In this document: piece by piece, positions 1 through 5,350 of the stretch
Layout of the letters: each line of letters opens with the position of its first letter
How positions within the stretch are numbered: position 1 is the stretch's first letter
NCBI GenBank assembly: GCA_021817655.1
Contig: JAKAGE010000045.1
Span: 1-5,946, forward strand
DNA length: 5,946 bases
Reading direction: 5' to 3'
Origin: a bacterium
Lineage (GTDB): Bacteria > Patescibacteriota > Minisyncoccia > UBA6257 > 2-01-FULL-56-20
Notes under the pieces: model-generated
Seen by the model: the letters and a program-made list of their open reading frames with translations, nothing else
Databases searched by the model: none
What the model was told of the DNA's origin: nothing
Made by a program: the position numbers and the translations under genes

Positions 1-109
1 CGCCGGCGCTCATGATCGAGGCCGGATCGCATCGGGGCGGCGGGATGGCACGGTCATGGCACGGGCTCCGCAGGGATCCGGGGCCATTCTCTCCGCCCGG
101 GGCTGAACA

Positions 110-123
110 TTCGGTAAACCGAA
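110..123. repeat. 14-bp perfect inverted repeat (TTCGGT-AA-ACCGAA)
   Basis: The arms TTCGGT (110-115) and ACCGAA (118-123) are exact reverse complements around two A bases. As DNA this is operator-like dyad symmetry. As RNA it would form a 5-bp stem with a UAAA loop. It lies about 70 bases upstream of the first gene's start and directly abuts the larger hairpin at 124-148. The in-frame TAA that closes the first gene's frame upstream sits inside it. Its function is unknown, and an operator role is only a guess. Confidence 0.4.
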
Positions 124-148
124 CGGTGCCCGCCGCGTGCGGGCGCCG
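124..148 (+). other. Strong GC-rich hairpin upstream of the first gene
   Basis: Bases 124-133 (CGGTGCCCGC) pair with 139-148 (GCGGGCGCCG) over ten positions, with one T-G wobble (127/145), around the five-base loop CGCGT. The 3' arm also overlaps a perfect 12-bp palindrome, GGCGCCGGCGCC, at 142-153. No T-run follows on either strand, so this is not a classic intrinsic terminator. It could be a 5'-leader structure of the first gene, or the end of an upstream transcript. In so GC-rich a region, a chance hairpin cannot be excluded. Confidence 0.45.
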
Positions 149-168
149 GCGCCGCTTCACCCCCGGGC

Positions 169-177
169 GGTGGAGGG
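169..177 (+). promoter_or_regulatory. Candidate Shine-Dalgarno (GGTGGAGGG) for the first gene
   Basis: The purine-rich GGTGGAGGG contains GGAGG at 172-176, which matches the anti-Shine-Dalgarno core. It ends 12 bases before the GTG at 190. That is longer than the usual 5-9, but it is the only such signal near the candidate starts. The later in-frame ATGs at 205 and 241 have no recognisable ribosome binding site, so this site weakly favours the GTG at 190. Confidence 0.3.
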
Positions 178-189
178 CACGCCGCGTTC

Positions 190-1560
190 GTGCCGGCCGG
201 CGGGATGTTCGGGTCTGCGTCCGCGCCTACGCTCGTCACGATGGCGTCGGGCGGCGCCACGAGCGGGGGAACGGGAAGCGGAAGCGGAACGGGAAGCGGA
301 AGCGTCCTTGGGGCGGCGACGAGCACCGATCCCAATGCGGAACGGGCCGCGCTCGAGAGCCAGCTTGCCCAGCTTGAGGGGCAGATCAACCAGTACCAGG
401 GGCAGATCGCAAGCTATGAGGCCCAGGGGAGCACCCTTTCGAACCAGATCGGCATCCTGAACGATAAGATCGCGTCGCTCAATCTCCAGATCCGGGCGAC
501 GACCCTTACCATCCAGCAGCTCGATGCGCAGATCGCCGATACGCAGTCGCAGATCACGGCGACCCAGGCGAGCATCGTGAACAAGAAGGCCGCAATGGCG
601 ACGCTCATGCAGAACCTGTACGAGGACGATCAGGTGAGTCTCCTTGAGATGTTCCTGCAGCACCCGCGCCTTTCGGATTTCTGGGACGAGACGCAGGGAA
701 TTGCCCTCCTGCAGAACAATCTTCGGCAGACGGTGCAGCAGATCACGGACCTGCAGGCCCAGCTGCAGGGCCAGGAGGCCCAGTTCCAGGCGTCGAAGGC
801 CGATGCGGCGAGCGCGCAGTCGTATCAGCAGGCGCAGGCCGCCGATGTCGTCAGTACGAAATCGCAGAAGGCGCAGCTTCTTGCGGCGACCAAAGGCCAG
901 GAGTCGAAATACAAGACGCTCCTCGTGCAGACCCAGGCGACGGCGGCCCAGATCCGGAACCGCATCTTCCAGCTTTTGGGCGGCGGGCAGCTGACATTCG
1001 GCCAGGCCTACCAGTATGCCCAGCTCGCGTCGAATGCGACAGGCATCGATCCGGCGTTCATCCTTGCGATCCTCGATCGCGAGTCGGCGCTCGGGCAGAA
1101 CGTGGGGCAATGCAATTACCGGACCGCCATGAGCCCGTCCAATCAGCCGATCTTCCTCCAGATCACCGCGTCGCTCAACATCAATCCGGACGAGATGATG
1201 GTCTCGTGTCCGAACGCGGACGGGGTGTACGGCGGCGCCATGGGGCCGGCGCAGTTCGAGCCGTCAACGTGGGAGCTGTATGCGCCCTCGGTCGCAAAGA
1301 TCACCGGGAGCAACCCGCCTTCGCCATGGAACGATGCCGATGCCTTCGTAGCGACGGCGCTTTATCTGAAAGACGGTATGACGGGATGCCAGTCCATCTA
1401 CAGCGCGACATTGAGCCAGGAGCGGTGCACGGCGGCGAAATATTACGCCGGCGGACGCTGGCAGAACTATCTTTGGACGTACGGCGAGGCCGTCGTTGAA
1501 CAGGCGCAGAGCTTCGCGTCGGACATCAAAACGCTCAATAGCGGCAGCGGCAATAGCTGA
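190..1560 (+). CDS. Coiled-coil protein with C-terminal lytic transglycosylase domain
   Basis: Predicted peptidoglycan-cleaving enzyme of 456 aa, with the GTG at 190 taken as start (alternatives: ATG 205 and 241). Residues 9-46 are a Ser/Gly/Thr/Ala linker. Residues about 48-137 and 176-262 are Gln/Ala-rich helices that should form an antiparallel coiled-coil hairpin. The middle segment (LYEDDQVSLLEMFL, then LSDFWDETQG) resembles the PcsB/CwlO/EnvC-type coil. From about 265 to 445 there is a lysozyme-like fold: ILDRESALG carries the likely catalytic Glu298, GAMGPAQFEPSTW (349-361) is the signature seen in MltB/SLT enzymes, and AAKYYAGG (415-422) is typical of the C-terminal part. The only cysteines are C308, C340, C400 and C413, all in this domain, which suggests two disulfides and an extracytoplasmic location. 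No signal peptide or membrane anchor is visible in this or any nearby frame, which is odd for a secreted enzyme. The gene ends in tandem TGA codons overlapping the next start. The domain call is firm; the N-terminus is not. Confidence 0.85.
   Translation: MPAGGMFGSASAPTLVTMASGGATSGGTGSGSGTGSGSVLGAATSTDPNAERAALESQLAQLEGQINQYQGQIASYEAQGSTLSNQIGILNDKIASLNLQIRATTLTIQQLDAQIADTQSQITATQASIVNKKAAMATLMQNLYEDDQVSLLEMFLQHPRLSDFWDETQGIALLQNNLRQTVQQITDLQAQLQGQEAQFQASKADAASAQSYQQAQAADVVSTKSQKAQLLAATKGQESKYKTLLVQTQATAAQIRNRIFQLLGGGQLTFGQAYQYAQLASNATGIDPAFILAILDRESALGQNVGQCNYRTAMSPSNQPIFLQITASLNINPDEMMVSCPNADGVYGGAMGPAQFEPSTWELYAPSVAKITGSNPPSPWNDADAFVATALYLKDGMTGCQSIYSATLSQERCTAAKYYAGGRWQNYLWTYGEAVVEQAQSFASDIKTLNSGSGNS
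268..303 (+). repeat. Tandem 18-bp repeat in the Gly/Ser/Thr linker, two perfect copies
   Basis: Bases 268-285 and 286-303 are identical copies of GGAACGGGAAGCGGAAGC. They encode GTGSGS twice in the N-terminal linker of the coiled-coil hydrolase. The 18-bp unit keeps the frame, so copy-number change by slippage would only lengthen or shorten the flexible linker. Each copy is itself built from GGAASC-like six-base steps. Confidence 0.9.
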
Positions 1561-2831
1561 TGAAAAAAGCGAAGAAGATCACCCTTTCAAACGGCCTCCG
1601 CGTCCTCCTCGTGCCGGAGCCCGACGCGCGGGCGGCGACCGCGCTTATCCTCGTCCAGGCGGGATCGATGTACGAGACGAAACGCGTGAACGGCGTTTCG
1701 CATTTTTTGGAGCATATGGTGTTCAAAGGGACCGCCACTCGGCCTGAGCCGGGAATGATCGCGCATGAGCTCACGGCGCTCGGCGCCCAGTTCAATGCGT
1801 TCACCGACCAGGAACACACCGGCTATTACGTGAAGGTGCAGGCAGGGAAGTTTCCGAAAGCGCTCGATATCGTTTCGGACCTCTATCTGCATCCGCTCTT
1901 CGACCCGCGGGAGATCGAGAAGGAGCGGGGCGTCATCATCCAGGAGATCAATATGTACGAAGACGATCTTCCGGCGCGCGCGGCGCGGATCTTCAACCGG
2001 CTGATGTACGGCGACCAACCGGCGGGATGGGATGTGGCGGGCGAGAAGCCGGTGGTCCGGCGCCTCGGGCGCGACGATTTTATCGGTTACCGCGCGCACC
2101 GGTACGTGATGCCGGGCACGGTCATCACGATCGCGGGGAAGTTCGATGCGCGGGCGGCGCTCGCGCAGATCGAGGAGGCGTTCGGCGGGATCACGCGCCG
2201 CGCGGCTCCGCCGATGCGGCCGACCGCAGTGCGGCAATCGGCGCCCCGCCTTGCGGTACACTTCAAGGAATCGGATCAAGCCCATATCGTGCTTGGGTTC
2301 CGGGCGTTCGGCATGTTCGATCGGCGGCGGTATGCGCTCCGGGCGCTGGGCGATATCCTGGGCGGCGGCATGAGCTCTCGGCTCTTCATGCGGGTGCGGG
2401 AACAGATGGGCGCCGCGTACTATATCGGCGCCGGTTCGGACCTTTCTCTCGATCACGGGCATTTCTCGGTCGCTGCGGGCGTCAATCACGCCCAGCTTAC
2501 GGCCGTGATCCGGGCGATCCTCGAGGAATGCCGGCGTTTGCGCGATGAAACGGTACCGGCGGCCGAGTTCCGGAAGTCGAAGGACCATCTCGTAGGAGGC
2601 ATGATCCTGGGCATCGAGACCTCCGACGACCTTGCGAGCTTCTATGGCGGGCAGGAGATCCTCGGCCGGCCGGCGTTGTCGCCCGAGGAGGTAATCGCTA
2701 GAATAAAGGAGGTGACTGCGGATGACGTGCGGGCGGTGGCCCGGACGATCATGAGGGATGCCGGCTTGAACCTCGCCGTCGTCGGACCGTATCGCGGGCA
2801 GGCGCCATTCCGAAAAATACTCACGTTATAG
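1560..2831 (+). CDS. M16 family zinc metallopeptidase (insulinase/MPP-like)
   Basis: Predicted zinc endopeptidase of the M16B type, 423 aa, the usual length for a single two-domain subunit. The inverted zinc motif HFLEH (residues 48-52) gives ligands H48 and H52 and catalytic E51. The distal ligand is E129 in VIIQEI, 76 residues beyond the motif, the normal spacing. The C-terminal half has GGGMSSRLF (268-276) and then VREQMGAAYY, which contains the substrate-binding Arg/Tyr pair (R280, Y287). One chain therefore carries both active-site halves, and a homodimer like the bacterial MPP-type peptidases is likely. No signal peptide is seen, so it is probably cytoplasmic. The ATG shares its A with the preceding TGA (TGATGA), no good Shine-Dalgarno precedes it, and translation is probably coupled to the hydrolase gene. 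The family degrades unfolded or short peptides; the substrate here is unknown. Confidence 0.94.
   Translation: MKKAKKITLSNGLRVLLVPEPDARAATALILVQAGSMYETKRVNGVSHFLEHMVFKGTATRPEPGMIAHELTALGAQFNAFTDQEHTGYYVKVQAGKFPKALDIVSDLYLHPLFDPREIEKERGVIIQEINMYEDDLPARAARIFNRLMYGDQPAGWDVAGEKPVVRRLGRDDFIGYRAHRYVMPGTVITIAGKFDARAALAQIEEAFGGITRRAAPPMRPTAVRQSAPRLAVHFKESDQAHIVLGFRAFGMFDRRRYALRALGDILGGGMSSRLFMRVREQMGAAYYIGAGSDLSLDHGHFSVAAGVNHAQLTAVIRAILEECRRLRDETVPAAEFRKSKDHLVGGMILGIETSDDLASFYGGQEILGRPALSPEEVIARIKEVTADDVRAVARTIMRDAGLNLAVVGPYRGQAPFRKILTL
2706..2715 (+). promoter_or_regulatory. Perfect internal Shine-Dalgarno-like sequence inside the M16 gene
   Basis: AAGGAGGTGA is a full match to the complement of the usual 16S rRNA 3' end and is the strongest such site in the window, yet it lies within the M16 coding frame (around K383-E384-V385). 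An out-of-frame ATG at 2722 sits at good spacing but opens only a 10-codon frame ending at the TGA at 2752-2754. The site most likely reflects the conserved KEVTADDV protein segment. A pausing or minor internal-initiation role is possible but unsupported. Confidence 0.3.
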
Positions 2832-2838
2832 ATATAGA
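2827..2838 (+). promoter_or_regulatory. Possible -10 element(s) before the AI-2E gene (TATAGA twice)
   Basis: Two tandem TATAGA hexamers overlap the M16 stop codon and the 16-base gap, in an AT-rich patch (about 2811-2845) that stands out in this GC-rich window. Either resembles a sigma-70 -10 box. No -35 box is found at 16-17 bases upstream. Initiation from the second hexamer would leave only a few bases of leader before the ATG at 2848. This is a weak call. Confidence 0.25.
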
Positions 2839-2847
2839 GATGTAACC

Positions 2848-3876
2848 ATGACAGGGGATGCCGGCGGGCGGAACGCATTCGATATCTCATGGGTCACGCT
2901 GTGGCGCGTGCTTGCGTTCGTGACGTTTGCCATCATCCTGTATCAGGGCCGGCAGATCCTTCTCGGGCTTTTTCTTGCGATCGTCATCGCGTCGGGCATC
3001 GAAGGGATCGTAGACGTGCTCGAGGCGCGCTTCCGCCTTCCGCGGAGCGTGAGCGTCATCCTGATCTTCCTCATCATCCTGATCGGGCTCATCGTTATCG
3101 TCTATACGGTCGTGCCGTTCCTGCTCGTCGAGATCAATACGATCTTCGCCGGGTCGGGGAAGGGCATTGCGGGGAACTGGGGAGCGCTCTTCGGCTTCCA
3201 GTCGCCGGAATCGGTCAGCGCCCTCGTCGGGTCGATCTCGAGCCAGTTCCTCAATACGAACGCTTCGCCGATCGATCTTTTCTCGAGTGCGCTCGGGAGC
3301 TTCGGACTTGCGGCAGCGGTGGTGGTGAGCTCGTTCTACCTGAGCCTGACCCACGATGGCGTGGAACGGTTCCTCCGCGTCGTCGTGCCACAGGACTATG
3401 AGGAGACGACCATGCGGATCTACACGCGTTCCAAACAGCTCATCGGATCCTGGTTCCGCATGCAGGTGCTGCTTTCCGTCACAATGGGATTCGTCGTATG
3501 GGCGGGACTCGCGCTGCTCGGGGTGCGCTACGCGTTCCTTATCGCGGTGCTCGGGGCGGTCTTCGAGCTTGTGCCGTTCCTCGGGCCGATCCTTTCCGGG
3601 GCGATCGGCGTCGTCTCCGCGCTCCTTACGTCCACCGCGCTTGCGGTCTATACGCTCGTCTTCTTCATCGTCGCGCAGCAGTTCGAGTCGCACATCCTCG
3701 TGCCGCTGCTCACCCGCCGGGCGATCGGCATGCATCCGGTGATCGTCATCGTCGCGCTCCTCATTGGCGCGGAAATCGGCGGAATTCTCGGCGTCATCAT
3801 CGCCGTGCCGCTCGCGGCGATCCTGCAGGAGATGATCCAGGACTGGTCGTTGCGCCGGCGGCGGCCGGTGGCATAG
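2848..3876 (+). CDS. AI-2E family (PerM-type) membrane transporter
   Basis: Integral membrane protein of 342 aa, the normal length for the AI-2E/PerM family. Hydrophobic segments lie at about 17-33, 37-53, 68-95, 150-167, 203-225, 229-246, 250-282 and 297-326, with a soluble loop at about 96-148. Family signatures are clear in the C-terminal half: GAVFELVPFLGPILSG (236-251), AQQFESHILVPLLTRR (276-291), and GMHPVIVIVALL followed by GGILGVIIAVPLAAIL (294-326). It ends in a basic tail (RRRR). Characterised relatives export autoinducer-2 (TqsA) or act as Na+/H+ antiporters, and many have no known substrate, so no substrate can be named here. The ATG at 2848 is chosen because it opens just before the first helix and 16 bases after the M16 stop. 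Its ribosome binding site is weak (GAGA at 2837-2840). Confidence 0.94.
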   Translation: MTGDAGGRNAFDISWVTLWRVLAFVTFAIILYQGRQILLGLFLAIVIASGIEGIVDVLEARFRLPRSVSVILIFLIILIGLIVIVYTVVPFLLVEINTIFAGSGKGIAGNWGALFGFQSPESVSALVGSISSQFLNTNASPIDLFSSALGSFGLAAAVVVSSFYLSLTHDGVERFLRVVVPQDYEETTMRIYTRSKQLIGSWFRMQVLLSVTMGFVVWAGLALLGVRYAFLIAVLGAVFELVPFLGPILSGAIGVVSALLTSTALAVYTLVFFIVAQQFESHILVPLLTRRAIGMHPVIVIVALLIGAEIGGILGVIIAVPLAAILQEMIQDWSLRRRRPVA

Positions 3877-3896
3877 CGGCGAGGAGCAAAATCCGG

Positions 3897-3902
3897 TATT
3901 CT
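3897..3902 (+). promoter_or_regulatory. Possible -10 element (TATTCT) just before metG
   Basis: TATTCT ends six bases before the metG ATG at 3909, in the only AT-rich stretch of the 32-base gap. If it worked as a -10 box, transcription would begin at or next to the start codon, giving a leaderless mRNA. No -35 match lies 17 bases upstream (TAGCGG). The nearest Shine-Dalgarno-like string, GAGGAG at 3881-3886, is 22 bases from the ATG, too far for normal use. Weak call. Confidence 0.25.
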
Positions 3903-3908
3903 ATCGCT

Positions 3909-5348
3909 ATGGACTCGAACGGAGAATTCTATATCACGACCCCGATCTATTACATCAACGACAAGCCGCACATCGGCCACGCGTACTCGACGATCGTGGC
4001 GGATACGCTCGCGCGGTGGCGCGAGGCGCAGGGGGAGCGCGTGATCTTCTCGACCGGTGTCGACGAGAACGCCCAAAAGACGGTGGATGCGGCGAAAAAG
4101 AGCGGCGAAGAGATCCATGCGTATGTCGACCGGCTTGCGGATCTATGGGCCGGAACCTGGGCCAAGCTCGGCATCGGCAATACCGACTTCATCCGTACGA
4201 CGGAGGAGCGCCATCTTGAGACGGTGCGCGACATCTGGGGCCGCATGGAGGCGGCAGGGGATATCTATAAAGGGCAGTATCAGGGGTTGTATTGCCGGGG
4301 ACATGAGGCGTTCATGAAGGAGGATGAGCTGACGCCCGACGGCCTTTGTCCGGACCATAAAACGAAGCCGGAGCTCGTCACCGAGGAGAACTATTTCTTC
4401 CGGCTTTCGAATTACCAGCAGAAACTGCTCGATTTCTATGAAGCGCACGGCGATTTCGTCGCGCCGGCGCACCGGTTCAACGAGGTGAAGGCATTCGTCG
4501 AACGCGGCCTGGAAGACATCAGTTTTTCCCGGGAAAAGAAGGAGTGGGGGATCCCCGTGCCGAACGACCCGAGCCAGGTCATCTATGTGTGGGCCGATGC
4601 GCTCGTCAACTATGTTTCCGTGGTCGGCATCGAGGGGTGGGATGAGCATCCGGCGGACATCCACGTGATGGCGAAGGATATCGTCAAGTTCCATGCCGTG
4701 ATCTGGCCCGCGATGCTCATGTCCGCGGGTTTGCCGCTGCCGGGCCAGGTGATCGCGACCGGATTCCTCACGATCGACGGGACGAAGATGTCGAAATCGC
4801 TCGGCAATGTCGTCGATCCGCTCGATCTCGCCGCGCGGTACGGCGCGGATGCGCTCCGCTATTTCCTTCTCCGCGAGGTTTCGTTCGGCGATGACGGCGA
4901 TTTTTCCGAGGCGAAGATGCGCGAGCGCTACAATGCGGACCTTGCGAACGGGCTCGGCAACTTCGCGGCGCGCGTGCTCACGCTGGCCGAGAAGGCGGAG
5001 GTGAAATTCGGAAACCTCGACGGCGAGTTCGAAGAGGTGATCGCGAGCACGAAAAGAACGGTGGCCGAAAAGCTCGGGGTATTCCGGTTTTCGGAGGCGC
5101 TCGCTGCGATCTGGGCGGCGCTCGCATTCGGCGACCGTTTCGTGAATGAAAAGAAGGTCTGGGAGATCAAGGACGAGGCGGCGCGCGCGAAAGCGCTTTT
5201 CGACCTCGTCTCGCTCCTCGACAATATCGCCGCGATGCTCGCGCCGTTCATGCCGGAAACGTCCCGAACGATCGCCGCCGCGATCCGATGGGATGGGGAC
5301 GTGCTTATCGCGGCAAAGCCGGAGATTTTGTTTCCCCGGATAAAATAG
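3909..5348 (+). CDS. metG: Methionine--tRNA ligase (MetRS)
   Basis: Class I aminoacyl-tRNA synthetase that charges tRNA-Met in the cytoplasm; 479 aa from the ATG at 3909. The Rossmann domain opens with FYITTPIYYINDKPHIGHAY, with the HIGH motif at 21-24. The KMSKS loop is exact at 293-297, followed by LGNVVDP and the stem-contact helix. The zinc knuckle lies in the inserted domain at 129-150 as CRGH then CPDH, a C-x2-H/C-x2-H set where Thermus-type enzymes have CxxC/CxxH. The anticodon-binding helical domain runs from about 340 (NADLANGLGNF) to the end and includes VWEIKDE (417-423). The chain stops at the conserved LFPRIK ending, so it lacks the C-terminal EMAPII/Trbp111-like tRNA-binding domain of longer MetRS. 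The frame is open upstream to 3498, but that part overlaps the AI-2E gene and carries no family sequence, so the ATG directly before the conserved domain is the start. Confidence 0.97.
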   Translation: MDSNGEFYITTPIYYINDKPHIGHAYSTIVADTLARWREAQGERVIFSTGVDENAQKTVDAAKKSGEEIHAYVDRLADLWAGTWAKLGIGNTDFIRTTEERHLETVRDIWGRMEAAGDIYKGQYQGLYCRGHEAFMKEDELTPDGLCPDHKTKPELVTEENYFFRLSNYQQKLLDFYEAHGDFVAPAHRFNEVKAFVERGLEDISFSREKKEWGIPVPNDPSQVIYVWADALVNYVSVVGIEGWDEHPADIHVMAKDIVKFHAVIWPAMLMSAGLPLPGQVIATGFLTIDGTKMSKSLGNVVDPLDLAARYGADALRYFLLREVSFGDDGDFSEAKMRERYNADLANGLGNFAARVLTLAEKAEVKFGNLDGEFEEVIASTKRTVAEKLGVFRFSEALAAIWAALAFGDRFVNEKKVWEIKDEAARAKALFDLVSLLDNIAAMLAPFMPETSRTIAAAIRWDGDVLIAAKPEILFPRIK

Positions 5349-5350
5349 AT

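Larger units (their letters stand above)
1..189. other. Upstream region without a supportable gene
   Basis: No reading frame here gives a recognisable protein. Frame 2 is open from base 2 to a TGA at 104-106 and could be the tail of an upstream gene, but its translation is arginine/glycine-rich and unfamiliar. The frame starting at base 3 stays open to 377, but it overlaps the first real gene and looks like a GC-rich shadow. The frame of the first gene is closed by a TAA at 115-117. No tRNA-like fold and no clear -35/-10 promoter was seen. The only structure is the pair of inverted repeats at 110-148. Confidence 0.5.

Noticed and set aside
12..377. + strand frame covering the upstream region and the start of the hydrolase
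   Set aside because: It overlaps the better-supported hydrolase frame and its translation is low-complexity Arg/Gly-rich with no motif.
640..790. Repeated CTGCAG/CAGGCCCAG strings as a DNA repeat or recognition-site cluster
   Set aside because: They encode the Gln/Leu/Ala heptads of the coiled coil. The repetition follows from protein composition and codon choice.
157..1110. Long open reading frame on the - strand opposite the hydrolase gene (317 codons)
   Set aside because: The translation is Arg/Leu/Asp-rich with no domain, and the + strand frame has clear coiled-coil and enzyme motifs. GC-rich third positions keep antisense frames open.
1587..2588. Long - strand frame opposite the M16 gene (333 codons)
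   Set aside because: It is Arg/His/Glu-rich and unrecognisable. The + strand carries the HFLEH and GGGMSSRLF motifs. It is an antisense shadow.
2887..3735. Long - strand frame opposite the AI-2E gene (282 codons)
   Set aside because: It is almost entirely charged residues, as expected for the complement of codons for hydrophobic residues. No motif is seen.
3498..3908. N-terminal extension of metG in its open frame back to 3498
   Set aside because: It overlaps the AI-2E coding region, is Arg/Ala/Gly-rich, and is absent from MetRS enzymes, which begin just before the ITTPIYY segment.
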